Shown: positions 1 to 8,608 of the stretch, piece after piece | How the letters are laid out: every line of letters starts with the position of its first letter | Numbering within the stretch: position 1 is the stretch's first letter | Source of the DNA: OMPR01 sp965183835 | GTDB taxonomy: Bacteria > Pseudomonadota > Alphaproteobacteria > Rhodobacterales > Rhodobacteraceae | DNA: 64,000 bases | Assembly: GCA_965183835.1 (NCBI GenBank) | Contig: CBCYME010000004.1 | Location: 186,001 to 250,000, forward strand | Direction: 5' to 3' | Notes under the pieces: model-generated | Seen by the model: only the letters and a program-made list of their open reading frames with translations | Told to the model about the DNA's origin: nothing | The model's database searches: none | Program-made: the position numbers and the translations under genes

Positions 1-734
1 TGGGTTGTTCCGACGCGTTGCCCATACAGATCATTGATCGAATTCACAGAGCCTGAGATAGCATCCACTGTCATAACGGAGGTGATTTTAGCGGTGAAAA
101 CCGAGACGACAAACAGCGATGAAATAACCAAAAGCACGCCAAACAGGCGCCCAAACGGGGTGCGGGGAACCCGTTCTTCGAACCCGCCATTCACCACCAG
201 ATTCAGCGCCCACCAGAAGGAGGGGAACCAGGCTTCATTGGCGGGGCGGTCGAAATAGGGTTGGGCGCGGCGCTCAAAGACCCACATCAACATGCCACCG
301 GTCATCAAGATAACAAAGGCAATGCCGATGGCGATGAACAGATCCCATGACAGCAGCGCGCGCACCAACGATGGGGTGCGGGACTGTTCGCCGGGGATCA
401 TGATCTGCAGCCCGGATTCAAAAATCGGTTGGCTGAAATCCATCTGGGTTTCGCGGGCGGCGGTGATCGAAATATTGGCAATGGCCAGATCGACAGTGTC
501 GTCTGCGACCTGCGATAGCATGTCCCCAAATTGCGCACTGCGGACGATCGAATAATCCCAGTTCAAGGCTTGCCCAAGTGCCGCCAAAAGCTCCATCGAG
601 AAACCAGTTTCGGCCCCGTCCTCGGCCATGGAGAACGGAGGGCGGGTCACAGTTGATACAGTGAGTGTCTGTGCTGAGGCCATTTGTGCCAGCAACAAGA
701 TATGCAGGCAAAGGCCGAAGAGTATTTTACGCAT
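1..734 (-). CDS. glutamate-receptor-like channel: periplasmic binding domain with inserted ion channel (partial, runs off left edge)
   Basis: The 3' end lies outside the window; 244 residues are visible from the ATG at 734. Residues 1-21 are a signal peptide. Residues 23-115 form lobe 1 of a family 3 solute-binding domain, ending in SITAARETQMDFSQP, which matches the amino-acid-binding S1 segment of ionotropic glutamate receptors (Arg94 would bind the ligand carboxylate). A membrane helix follows (about 130-152), then a pore loop (about 172-190), a second helix (197-223, SLFVVSVFTAKITSVMTV, like the receptor M3 segment), and the start of lobe 2. This is the GluR0-type order S1-M1-P-M2-S2. The expected TVGYG potassium filter is absent: NGGFE stands there. 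I infer a ligand-gated channel in the inner membrane, ligand and ion unknown. A plain amino-acid-binding protein is ruled out by the two helices and pore loop. Confidence 0.85.
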   Translation of the reverse strand, partial: MRKILFGLCLHILLLAQMASAQTLTVSTVTRPPFSMAEDGAETGFSMELLAALGQALNWDYSIVRSAQFGDMLSQVADDTVDLAIANISITAARETQMDFSQPIFESGLQIMIPGEQSRTPSLVRALLSWDLFIAIGIAFVILMTGGMLMWVFERRAQPYFDRPANEAWFPSFWWALNLVVNGGFEERVPRTPFGRLFGVLLVISSLFVVSVFTAKITSVMTVDAISGSVNSINDLYGQRVGTT

Positions 735-759
735 GAGTCGAGAGTGCCACCTTTGCGGC

Positions 760-783
760 CCCCCTAGCGCGTTTCATAGGGGG
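760..783. other. hairpin in the gap between a Hint gene and the channel gene
   Basis: CCCCCTA at 760-766 and TAGGGGG at 777-783 form a perfect 7-bp stem with a 10-base loop in the 68-base gap between the upstream Hint gene (stop at 803) and the channel gene start (734), both minus strand. No T-run follows on the minus strand, so it is more likely an mRNA structure than a terminator. Confidence 0.4.
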
Positions 784-802
784 CGGGCAAGTCTGGTATA
801 CC

Positions 803-1900
803 TTAAGCCACCCGGCGTTCGGCAAGTATTTTGGCGTCAAACGGGCGCAAGACCGGATAGGTTGATTTTCCATGATCTGGCAGCCCATGCCGGTCCAGCC
901 CTGACAGCACGCTGGCCGCCAAATGGTGCGGTTTGCGGCGCAATCGCCCAATGCTGAGGCTTTCAGCAACGGTTCCAGCGGCAAGGATCGTTTCGCGCGC
1001 GGGCAGCAGCAGCTGGGAATAGGTCACTGTCAGGCCTGTGTGCGCGACCGGGCGGACAGAGTGCCCTCCGGTCAGGTGTGCGGCAGGGCACAGGACGGAT
1101 TCCTGACCAAAGAGATATTCAACCTCGGACCCGGACAGCACCAGCCGCTGTGCGGGCGCCACGTGGATGTCCCCGAGTAGGCCAAAATAGGGAGCTCGAA
1201 TGTGCATGGGGCGGGTGCTGCCGATGGCGGGCACGGTGCGGGATAGGCGGTGCAGAACCGGCACCACATCCCCGTTCGAGGCAATTACCGTGTCGCCGCG
1301 CCGCAGATCGCGCAGCGGGCGATACCCGCGTGGGGTAGCAATGGGCGTGTCAGGCAAAAGCGAGGGCATCGGGCCAACAGGCTCGATCCGCGTGGACAGC
1401 GCCATATAGACAACATCAGGGGCGACAAAGCGATGTGGGCCGTGTTTGAACAAGGCGCGCGCATCGCCAGCCCGCAACGGGCAGGGTGGTGGCACCTGCA
1501 TCATCAAGACCTGTTCCTGATCCGTCTGTTCCAGTGCCAACCGCGCCCAGCGCGACGGTGCATCCCAGGAATAAGACAGGCGGATGACATCCATTCGACC
1601 GGCTTCGGAAGGGTTGATGGCCTGATGCAACACCGATCCGCCTTGATTGAGGATCAGGATCAGCCCACCGCCGGGAATGGCCTGCAGAGAGATGTGGAAC
1701 GGCCAGTCGCCGCCCCGGTCATAGTGGATCAGGGTCCGGGGGCGCGCGGAATTGGGCATGCGCGTTTCAATCAGCAATGTTCCACGGGTCATCAGGTCGT
1801 CTTCGCGCGGGCCAATCAGGTCCGGGCTGTCTGTCGGGGCGTCCAGCCCTTTGGCGACAAAGTGCTGCGTTTCGGTGTCTGTCAGGGCGATCCAGCTCAT
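803..1900 (-). CDS. Hint-fold protein with degenerate catalytic site (365 aa)
   Basis: The first about 170 residues look like a beta-rich, lectin-like module that I cannot name. From about residue 178 the sequence follows a Hedgehog/intein (Hint) domain: TPIATPRGYRPLRDLRRGDTV matches the TXIXTPXG...V..L..GD pattern of the neighbouring gene. The residue aligned with the self-splicing nucleophile Cys is Ser180, and the block-B His is replaced by Gln251 (APAQRLVL against SPQHRMLI next door). Autoprocessing is therefore doubtful. Only 3 bases separate it from the upstream Hint gene, so the two are probably co-transcribed. No signal peptide is visible. Export, if any, would use another route such as type I secretion; this is inference. 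Confidence 0.7.
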   Translation of the reverse strand: MSWIALTDTETQHFVAKGLDAPTDSPDLIGPREDDLMTRGTLLIETRMPNSARPRTLIHYDRGGDWPFHISLQAIPGGGLILILNQGGSVLHQAINPSEAGRMDVIRLSYSWDAPSRWARLALEQTDQEQVLMMQVPPPCPLRAGDARALFKHGPHRFVAPDVVYMALSTRIEPVGPMPSLLPDTPIATPRGYRPLRDLRRGDTVIASNGDVVPVLHRLSRTVPAIGSTRPMHIRAPYFGLLGDIHVAPAQRLVLSGSEVEYLFGQESVLCPAAHLTGGHSVRPVAHTGLTVTYSQLLLPARETILAAGTVAESLSIGRLRRKPHHLAASVLSGLDRHGLPDHGKSTYPVLRPFDAKILAERRVA

Positions 1901-1903
1901 GGG

Positions 1904-3487
1904 TCAGGCGGCCTCTGGATCGGCCAGCAACAGCTGGGCTTCGAAGCTGCGCAGAGTCCGGCGGGCAGCGGGGCTGTAGCCGTGCCCCGTTGCCGGATCG
2001 AGTTCAGGAAAGATCGCGCAGATTTCATCCAGCACGGGCTGTTCGAACAGATCGGTGGTCTGGGGGCCGGGCAAAAAGCTCTCGGTTGCGAGTCCCTCGG
2101 AATAGATCACTTGGTGGGTGTCAAACATCAGGTGGACATAGGTCACGCGCTCACCCGGGCTGGGGGTGATGGAATGATCATTGATCAGATCTTTGGCGGC
2201 GACCAATACCTCGTCTTCGCCAAACAGCAATTCGGCAAGGCTGTCGTGGATCAGCATCCGGTGTTGCGGCGACACAAGCAGGTCGCGGTCTTGGCCAAAG
2301 GTGCCTGCGCGAATGCGGATCGGGGCAAAATCGCCCTGTGCCGCGACGGTCCGGCGTCCAATCCAACGCAAAGGCTGGGGGCCATCATCGCGGGTTTCAA
2401 CAAGTTCGCCCAGGGTCAGGCTTTCGACCCGTTTTTCACCCTTTGGGGTTTTGATCATGGTGCCAGCGACGAAACAGGGGATCGAGCTGACGTTGACGAA
2501 CCCAGTGTCATTGTTGGTACCGTTGTCGACGCCATAGGTGAAATTGAAATCTTCGGTGTCGCCATCGCCAAAGACGGTGATGGTGCCGTCGGCGTTCAGC
2601 TGAACGGTTTGGCCAGTGTTCAGCGTGACGATATCCCCGGCGGACACAGCGATCCCGTTCAGATGGGTGATCGTCAGCGTCCCGCCTGAGCCATTTTGAT
2701 CATTGCTCAGAACATCAATGGTGGTTTGGCCGGTGGGAAACAGCGTCGCAGAATCGGCATTGGCCACCACATCAGTTTGCACGCTGTCAGCTGCGATCAG
2801 CAGGTTGGAATCATAGCTGCTGTCCGACACATCCGCGACGCCGATCCGGATCGTATTGACGATCCCGGGGACTATATTCATGGTCAGGGTCATGGTGACC
2901 GTCAGGCCATCCATTTCCGTGTTGTAGTCATCGTTGGCGTTGTTCAGAAACAGGTTTTCATTGTTGGTGCTGTTGACGTTGCCGGGATCGGCGTCGCCAT
3001 TGCCCACGGCCAGATCCACCTGCGCACCGTTGACCCAGACGCCGACAAAATCCTGATAAACCGAGTTTTGGAATTCAGGATATTCCTCGGAGGAAAAGAC
3101 GAACTGCATCGTCATCTGAGTTACCGTGGGGTCATCGACGGTGAAACTGACGTCTAGATAGGACGCATCATAGGTATTGGTCCCGGCTGCCGCGTTGAAA
3201 TCAGAGTTGTTATTCTGACCCGAGGTGTTGGTTGATGTGCTTCCTGATCTATTGGGGTCACCGCCGGAACGGGTAAAGTGATTGGCGCGTCCAGTTGATA
3301 GAATAACGCCGGAATCGCCGGGTGTCGCGCCCGGCGCGAGTGCATCGCCGTTCGAATAGATCGCCGATGATCGATTATCACCTGTATAATTCGCGCCAAC
3401 AACGGTTACCCCGTCGCCAAAAATCGTCTGCGCCATTTGAACGGCGGACGCGTTTGTTTGATAGCCTAGCTCGGCTCCGGTTGCCAT
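1904..3487 (-). CDS. choice-of-anchor L / Hint domain surface or secreted protein (527 aa)
   Basis: Residues about 1-235 match the choice-of-anchor L pattern of acidic, Asn/Asp-rich secreted proteins (IFGDGVTVVGANYTGD, FVFSSEEYPEF). About 245-335 is a cadherin/VCBS-like Ig module (DVLSNDQNGSGGTLTI). From about 337 there is a Hint domain: PCFVAGTMIKTPKG supplies the nucleophile Cys338 and SPQHRML the block-B His409, so autoproteolysis is possible. No Sec signal is seen; relatives in roseobacters are usually thought to leave by type I secretion. I chose ATG 3487; an in-frame TTG four codons upstream (3499) is possible. Gene order suggests a two-gene Hint operon with the degenerate copy downstream. 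Confidence 0.75.
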   Translation of the reverse strand: MATGAELGYQTNASAVQMAQTIFGDGVTVVGANYTGDNRSSAIYSNGDALAPGATPGDSGVILSTGRANHFTRSGGDPNRSGSTSTNTSGQNNNSDFNAAAGTNTYDASYLDVSFTVDDPTVTQMTMQFVFSSEEYPEFQNSVYQDFVGVWVNGAQVDLAVGNGDADPGNVNSTNNENLFLNNANDDYNTEMDGLTVTMTLTMNIVPGIVNTIRIGVADVSDSSYDSNLLIAADSVQTDVVANADSATLFPTGQTTIDVLSNDQNGSGGTLTITHLNGIAVSAGDIVTLNTGQTVQLNADGTITVFGDGDTEDFNFTYGVDNGTNNDTGFVNVSSIPCFVAGTMIKTPKGEKRVESLTLGELVETRDDGPQPLRWIGRRTVAAQGDFAPIRIRAGTFGQDRDLLVSPQHRMLIHDSLAELLFGEDEVLVAAKDLINDHSITPSPGERVTYVHLMFDTHQVIYSEGLATESFLPGPQTTDLFEQPVLDEICAIFPELDPATGHGYSPAARRTLRSFEAQLLLADPEAA

Positions 3488-3768
3488 TTTCTGCCCCAAC
3501 CCTTGAATTGATGAGGCAGCTCGCCCGGCCGCAGGGGTTTTCCCTGTCCAGACAAAACAGATGGCCGCGTCGTTGCGCGATCCGGTTTTGGTCAGTCTTT
3601 TGCGACTGTACTGCTAAACGCCCTGCCTCGGGTCATATTATTACCCCAGCCGTACCATGCTAAAGGACCGTGTGTTAAGTACATTTGGGCGCAAAGGGGT
3701 TGGCATCGCGACCTTTTCGTCACAAATGTGGCAGCGAGATGACCGAATACCAGACCCAAGAGGACCCC
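3488..3768. promoter_or_regulatory. divergent intergenic region, Hint operon / dapE
   Basis: 281 bases between divergent genes, so it must hold both promoters. I see only short repeats: CAGGG and CCCTG around 3530-3545, and GGGT/ACCC arms near 3635-3651. No recognised operator or RNA gene. Confidence 0.4.
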
Positions 3769-4914
3769 ATGACACAAACCGATGCTGCTCGCCTGACCGC
3801 TGATCTGATCCGTTGCCCGTCGGTGACGCCCGAAGAAGGCGGTGCCTTGGTTCTGCTGGAACAGGTGCTGTCTGAGGCCGGGTTCGATTGTACCCGTGTA
3901 GATCGTGGCGGGATCAGCAACCTGTATGCCCGGTGGGGGGATAAGGGGCACGCGCGCACCTTTGGGTTCAACGGGCACACGGATGTTGTGCCATTGGGGG
4001 ACGAGGCCGCGTGGACCATGGCACCCTTTGGCGCCGAGGAAAAAGATGGCTTCATGTACGGGCGCGGGGCCACGGACATGAAATCGGGGGTTGCGGCCTT
4101 TGCGGCGGCGGCAATTGATTTCGTGCGTCAGACACCACCGGATGGCGCAGTGATCCTGACCATCACCGGCGATGAAGAGGCCGACGCGCTAGATGGAACC
4201 ACGGCGTTGCTGGATTATATGGCGGATGCGGGCGAGGCGATGTCGGTCTGTCTGGTGGGTGAACCAACTTGTCCCGACACCATGGGTGAGATGATCAAGA
4301 TCGGACGTCGGGGATCTATGACCGCCTGGTTTACCGTGACAGGCGTGCAGGGGCATTCCGCCTATCCGCATCGGGCCAAGAATCCGCTGCCCGCCATTGC
4401 ACGGTTGATGGATCGGTTGGCCAGTCATGAGTTGGATCAGGGGACCGACCATTTTGATGCGTCTACTTTGGCCGTGGTGACGATCGACACAGGCAATCCA
4501 GCCACCAATGTGATTCCGGCCCAAAGCACGAGTGCCGCGAATATCCGGTTCAACGACACCCACACCGGGGCAGGCCTGACCGCGTGGTTGCAGGGCGAAG
4601 CGGATGCTGTTGCGGCAGAATTTGGCGTCGAGATTGAGATGAAGGTCAAGATTTCTGGCGAAAGCTTTCTAACGCCCCCCGGTGCGTTGTCGGATTTGGT
4701 GTCCGCCTCGGTTGAGGCAGCGACGGGGGTCAAACCCGTATTGTCGACCACGGGTGGCACCTCGGACGCGCGGTTTGTCAAAAACCATTGCCCAGTGGTG
4801 GAATTTGGCTTGGTTGGGCGCACCATGCACCAAGTTGATGAACGGGTTGAGGTGGCGCAGATCCATCAGTTGAAAGAGATCTATGGCCGCATTCTGCGAG
4901 ACTATTTTGCATGA
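3769..4914 (+). CDS. dapE: succinyl-diaminopimelate desuccinylase
   Basis: Hydrolyses N-succinyl-L,L-diaminopimelate in lysine and peptidoglycan precursor synthesis (M20 metallopeptidase family, two Zn). Visible motifs: FNGHTDVVPLG (metal-binding His with the catalytic-site Asp), RGATDMKSG (bridging Asp), TGDEEADALDGT (general base Glu pair), and the C-terminal GRTMHQVDE with the last metal His. 381 aa is the usual length. ATG 3769 is preceded by AAGAGGA at good spacing; the frame is open further upstream but without a site. The next gene overlaps its stop (ATGA), so dapE heads an operon of three. Confidence 0.95.
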   Translation: MTQTDAARLTADLIRCPSVTPEEGGALVLLEQVLSEAGFDCTRVDRGGISNLYARWGDKGHARTFGFNGHTDVVPLGDEAAWTMAPFGAEEKDGFMYGRGATDMKSGVAAFAAAAIDFVRQTPPDGAVILTITGDEEADALDGTTALLDYMADAGEAMSVCLVGEPTCPDTMGEMIKIGRRGSMTAWFTVTGVQGHSAYPHRAKNPLPAIARLMDRLASHELDQGTDHFDASTLAVVTIDTGNPATNVIPAQSTSAANIRFNDTHTGAGLTAWLQGEADAVAAEFGVEIEMKVKISGESFLTPPGALSDLVSASVEAATGVKPVLSTTGGTSDARFVKNHCPVVEFGLVGRTMHQVDERVEVAQIHQLKEIYGRILRDYFA

Positions 4915-5336
4915 GCTTCGTGATTGAAGTGACGCAGGATCGCGAGGCATGTTTTGCCTTGCGGTTCAAGGTCTTCGTCGAAGAACAAGGCGTGCCCGTC
5001 GAAGAAGAGATTGATATCATGGACGAGGTCGCGGTGCATATGCTGGCCTCGGTCGATGGTAAACCTGTTGGCACAGCGCGGGTGCTGTTTGAAGGCGACA
5101 CAGCCAAGATCGGCCGGGTCTGTGCGTTGCCCGAGGGGCGCGGCACGGGTTTGGGCGCGGCCTTGATCCAAGAAGGTGTCGCCATTGCGCGCCGTCAAGC
5201 TGGGGTGCAAACGGTCAAACTGGGTGCGCAAATCCAAGCCTTGGGATTTTATGAAAAACTAGGGTTCAACGCCTATGGTCCAACATATCTGGATGCCGGG
5301 ATTGAGCATCGGGATATGGGGCTGTCGCTGGTATGA
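4911..5336 (+). CDS. GNAT family N-acetyltransferase (ElaA/YjcF type)
   Basis: 141 aa covering a single GNAT fold. RVCALPEGRGTGLGAALIQEG is the acetyl-CoA binding motif A with the R-G-x-G-x-G loop, and FYEKLGFNAYGPTYLDAGIEH is the usual C-terminal strand and helix. The early AVRFKVFVEEQGVP-like segment (here ALRFKVFVEEQGVP) is typical of the ElaA/YjcF branch. Substrate unknown. Starts inside the dapE stop (ATGA) and ends in an ATGA overlap with the next gene, so it is translationally coupled on both sides. Confidence 0.85.
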   Translation: MSFVIEVTQDREACFALRFKVFVEEQGVPVEEEIDIMDEVAVHMLASVDGKPVGTARVLFEGDTAKIGRVCALPEGRGTGLGAALIQEGVAIARRQAGVQTVKLGAQIQALGFYEKLGFNAYGPTYLDAGIEHRDMGLSLV

Positions 5337-5908
5337 TCCGAACACTGGTCATCATGGTCAAGGAACCGCATCCGGGTCGGGTCAAGACGCGGTTGGGGCG
5401 CGATATCGGGCTAGTGGGCGCGGCGTGGTGGTTTCGCCATCAAACCCGGCGTTTGATCCGGCGGATACGTGATCCCAGATGGCAGATCGTTCTGGCGGTG
5501 TCCCCGGATCGCGAGGGGCTGACCAGTCGAGTCTGGCCTGCCGACCTGATGCGGGTGCCACAGGGGCGCGGCGATCTGGGGGACCGGATGGCGCGTATGT
5601 TACGTGGCATGCCACCGGGGCCAGTGTGTCTGATTGGGGCGGATATTCCGGATGTGTCCCCGGCTCATATCGCGCGGGCTTTCGCGGCGCTGGGCGATCA
5701 TGATGCGGTGTTTGGTCCGGCACCGGATGGCGGGTATTGGTTGATCGGGGCCAAACATGGGTCAACTCTGCCCAAGGGGCTGTTCCACGATGTGCGGTGG
5801 TCAACAGAACATGCGCTGGACGATACGCTGGCGACCTTGCCCAACCTGCGGGTGGCGATGATTGATACCCTGCTGGATGTGGATACTGTGGCGGACTTGC
5901 CCGACTGA
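5333..5908 (+). CDS. DUF2064 / TIGR04282 glycosyltransferase-like protein
   Basis: 191 aa with a nucleotide-diphospho-sugar transferase fold. IMVKEPHPGRVKTRLG at the N-terminus resembles the nucleotide-binding loop, and CLIGADIPDVSPAHI plus FGPAPDGGYWLIG supply the Asp-containing motifs of the DUF2064 family. Some members are called arsenosugar or ribofuranosyl transferases, but no arsenic genes are nearby, so I do not assign a substrate. Coupled to the GNAT gene by ATGA overlap. Confidence 0.75.
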   Translation: MIRTLVIMVKEPHPGRVKTRLGRDIGLVGAAWWFRHQTRRLIRRIRDPRWQIVLAVSPDREGLTSRVWPADLMRVPQGRGDLGDRMARMLRGMPPGPVCLIGADIPDVSPAHIARAFAALGDHDAVFGPAPDGGYWLIGAKHGSTLPKGLFHDVRWSTEHALDDTLATLPNLRVAMIDTLLDVDTVADLPD

Positions 5909-5966
5909 TCCCGGTTGGGTCGCTTTTGCTCATGACCTTGCCCCATAGGCATGATAGGGCATGTGC

Positions 5967-8219
5967 ATGACTCGTATTCCGACAAAGGAAGAGATCCTCG
6001 AATGGATCTCGACCAACCCGACCCTCACCTCGAAACGTGATATTGCAAAGGCCTTTGGAATCAAAGGCCCGGATCGCATTGACCTGAAACGGGTCTTGCG
6101 TGAGCTAGAGGCCGACGGCCATCTGGAAAAGCGCAGCCGCAGCTATAGCGACCCCGACCGTTTGCCGCCTGTTTCGGTTCTGGTGGTGAAACGCCCCAAT
6201 GGCGACGGCGATCTATATGCACAGCCGATGGAGTGGCATGGCGAAGGCGTGGAACCCGTTGTTCTGGTGATCCCGCGCGCCAGCGACCCGGCTTTGGGCG
6301 AAGGTGACCGCATTTTGGGGCGTCTGACCTTGGTCAAAGGTCAGGACCACCATTATGAGGCGCGCCTGATCCGCCGGATCGGAACCAATCCCAAACGTAT
6401 TCTGGGCGTGTTCCGCAAACGCAGCGAAGGCGGGCGGATCGTTCCCATCGACAAATCATCCAGCAACGAATGGACCGTGCCCGAGGGCGCGATGTTGGGT
6501 GCAAAAGATGGCGAGCTGGTCGAGGCGGAACAAGCTGGACCCAAATCGCGCATGGGCCTGCCCAAAGCGCGCATCGTGGAACGGCTGGGCGACCCTAGCG
6601 CACCCAAAGCCGTGTCACTGATTGCGATTTACCAACATGGGATCCCGGATGGGTTCCCGGACAAGGTGATCGCCGAGGCAGATGCCGCCAAGCCAATGGG
6701 CCTGGACGGGCGCGAAGATTTGCGCGACATGCCGCTGTTGACCATCGACCCCTCGGATGCACGCGATCACGATGATGCCTGTTATGCCCATGCGGATGAT
6801 GACCCCAAGAACCCCGGCGGTCACATCGTCTGGGTCGCGATTGCGGATGTTGCGGCTTATGTGAAACCGGGAACAGCACTGGACCGTGAGGCGCGCAAGC
6901 GGGGCAATTCATCCTATTTCCCGGATCGTGTTGTTCCGATGTTGCCGGACCGTTTGTCGGGGGATCTGTGTTCGCTGCACGAAGGCGTGCCACGCCCCTG
7001 TATGGCGGTGCGGATGCAGTTGGATGCGGATGGCAATAAGCTGTCGCACCGGTTTGTGCGGGGGCTGATGCGTTCAGTCGCCTCGCTACATTATGTCGAG
7101 GTTCAGGATGCCGTTGATGGTAATCCCAATGACCGCACCGGACCACTGTTGGAACCGGTTCTGAAACCGCTTTATGCCGCTTATGCTGCCTTGGTCAAAG
7201 CACGGGCTGCGCGCCAACCCTTGGATCTGAATCTGCCAGAACGCAAGATCGTGCTGGACGAAGACGGTACAGTCGCCTCGGTCAATTTCCGTGACCGTCT
7301 GGATGCGCACAAGCTGATCGAAGAGTTCATGGTGCTGGCCAATGTTGCCGCTGCCGAAACGTTGATTGCCAAGAAAACACCGCTGTTGTTCCGGGTGCAC
7401 GAAGAACCGGCACCTGAAAAGCTGAATGCGTTGCGTGAGACGGCGCAGGCGGCGGGCTTGAACCTAGCCAAGGGGCAGGTTCTACAGACACGGCATCTGA
7501 ACGCGTTGTTGAATGCGGCGGCGGGCACGGATGATGCGGAGCTGATCAATATCTCGACGTTGCGATCCATGACACAGGCCTATTACGGTGCGCAGAACTT
7601 TGGCCACTTTGGTCTGGCGTTGCGCAACTATGCGCACTTTACCTCGCCCATTCGGCGCTATGCGGACTTGATCGTGCACCGGGCTCTGATCACAGCGCAC
7701 GGGTGGGGCGACGACGGATTGCGCCCCGAAGAGATCGAACAGCTGGAAGACACTGGCACCCATATTTCCGAAACCGAGCGCCGGTCGATGATTGCAGAAC
7801 GCGACACCACTGATCGCTATCTGGCGGCCTATCTGAGCGAACGGGTTGGCAATGAATTCTCTGGTCGGATCAGTGGGATCGCGCGGTTCGGAGCCTTTGT
7901 GAAACTGGATGAAACCGGGGCAGATGGGCTGGTGCCGGTGCGGACCTTGGGGCGCGAGTTTTTCCACTTTGACCAAGAGGCGGGCACGCTGATGGGGTCA
8001 GACACGGGCTTGATCATTTCGATTGGTCAGCGCGTAACTGTGCGACTGGCCGAAGCTACACCAATCACAGGTGGGTTGGAGCTGGAACTGCTGGCGATCG
8101 AAGACAAAGCCATGCCCAAATCGCGCAGCCCGGCGGGGCGAACGAACAGTCGTCGCAAATCGGTCAAGGCCAAGCACAAGCGCGATAAGATTAAGCGCAA
8201 GGTCGAACGTCGTCGCTAA
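5967..8219 (+). CDS. rnr: ribonuclease R
   Basis: 3'-5' exoribonuclease that degrades structured RNA. The N-terminus (1-60) is a winged-helix segment (ILEWISTNPTLTSKRDIAKAF). Cold-shock-type domains follow. The RNB catalytic domain spans about 250-590, with TIDPSDARDHDDACYA carrying the metal-binding aspartates and FTSPIRRYADLIVHR near its end. An S1 domain lies at about 645-720, and the tail is strongly basic (RRKSVKAKHKRDKIKRKVERRR region). I chose ATG 5967 because AGGGC sits 7 bases before it; the ATG at 5961 would lie almost on that site. Its TAA overlaps the convergent stop of the DUF1801 gene. Confidence 0.95.
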   Translation: MTRIPTKEEILEWISTNPTLTSKRDIAKAFGIKGPDRIDLKRVLRELEADGHLEKRSRSYSDPDRLPPVSVLVVKRPNGDGDLYAQPMEWHGEGVEPVVLVIPRASDPALGEGDRILGRLTLVKGQDHHYEARLIRRIGTNPKRILGVFRKRSEGGRIVPIDKSSSNEWTVPEGAMLGAKDGELVEAEQAGPKSRMGLPKARIVERLGDPSAPKAVSLIAIYQHGIPDGFPDKVIAEADAAKPMGLDGREDLRDMPLLTIDPSDARDHDDACYAHADDDPKNPGGHIVWVAIADVAAYVKPGTALDREARKRGNSSYFPDRVVPMLPDRLSGDLCSLHEGVPRPCMAVRMQLDADGNKLSHRFVRGLMRSVASLHYVEVQDAVDGNPNDRTGPLLEPVLKPLYAAYAALVKARAARQPLDLNLPERKIVLDEDGTVASVNFRDRLDAHKLIEEFMVLANVAAAETLIAKKTPLLFRVHEEPAPEKLNALRETAQAAGLNLAKGQVLQTRHLNALLNAAAGTDDAELINISTLRSMTQAYYGAQNFGHFGLALRNYAHFTSPIRRYADLIVHRALITAHGWGDDGLRPEEIEQLEDTGTHISETERRSMIAERDTTDRYLAAYLSERVGNEFSGRISGIARFGAFVKLDETGADGLVPVRTLGREFFHFDQEAGTLMGSDTGLIISIGQRVTVRLAEATPITGGLELELLAIEDKAMPKSRSPAGRTNSRRKSVKAKHKRDKIKRKVERRR

Positions 8220-8608
8220 GATTTCTGGTGATAGGTAAGCGCGCGCGCGATGAGCCAACCATGACGGTTCGGGTCGATTTGGCCCGGATCATCGAATAAT
8301 AGCGCGCGGGTGCCCTCAACCCGGTCGAGGCCGGAAAAGGCGTGTTGGTAATCGGGCATTAACCGGCTCTGACAATGCACAAACAAGCCAAAGCCGCCCG
8401 TCTTGGGCACCCCAAGGCGCAGGGTCGAACCGCGCGGTGTCAGATAGGCGGGCTGCCCCCAGCGCATATCTTCGGTGATGGTTTTGACACGGGGGGCGCT
8501 GGCGGCGACTTCAAAAATCAGGTCGCGTAGTTGCAACAGGCCTGCGCGAGGGTCTGGAGGGATCGCCGCAAAAGCTGCGGCGACCTCGTCTGAGGCAAAG
8601 GGTGTCAT
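8216..8608 (-). CDS. DUF1801 domain protein
   Basis: 130 aa covering one DUF1801 (YdhG-like) domain: ITEDMRWGQPAYL, GFGLFVHCQSRLMPDY and RALLFDDPG are the family's recurring segments. Biochemical role unknown. Its start overlaps the stop of the GST gene upstream (ATGA on the minus strand), so the two are one operon, apparently controlled by the divergent WYL regulator. Stop codons of this gene and rnr share bases (CTAA read both ways). Confidence 0.8.
   Translation of the reverse strand: MTPFASDEVAAAFAAIPPDPRAGLLQLRDLIFEVAASAPRVKTITEDMRWGQPAYLTPRGSTLRLGVPKTGGFGLFVHCQSRLMPDYQHAFSGLDRVEGTRALLFDDPGQIDPNRHGWLIARALTYHQKS

Noticed and set aside
1250..2689. 479-codon plus-strand frame opposite the two Hint genes
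   Set aside because: Antisense shadow; no family motif, and both minus-strand genes have clear domains and coding signals.
5333..5908. Arsenosugar biosynthesis role for the DUF2064 protein
   Set aside because: No arsenic methylation or radical-SAM genes nearby; the family name alone does not support it.
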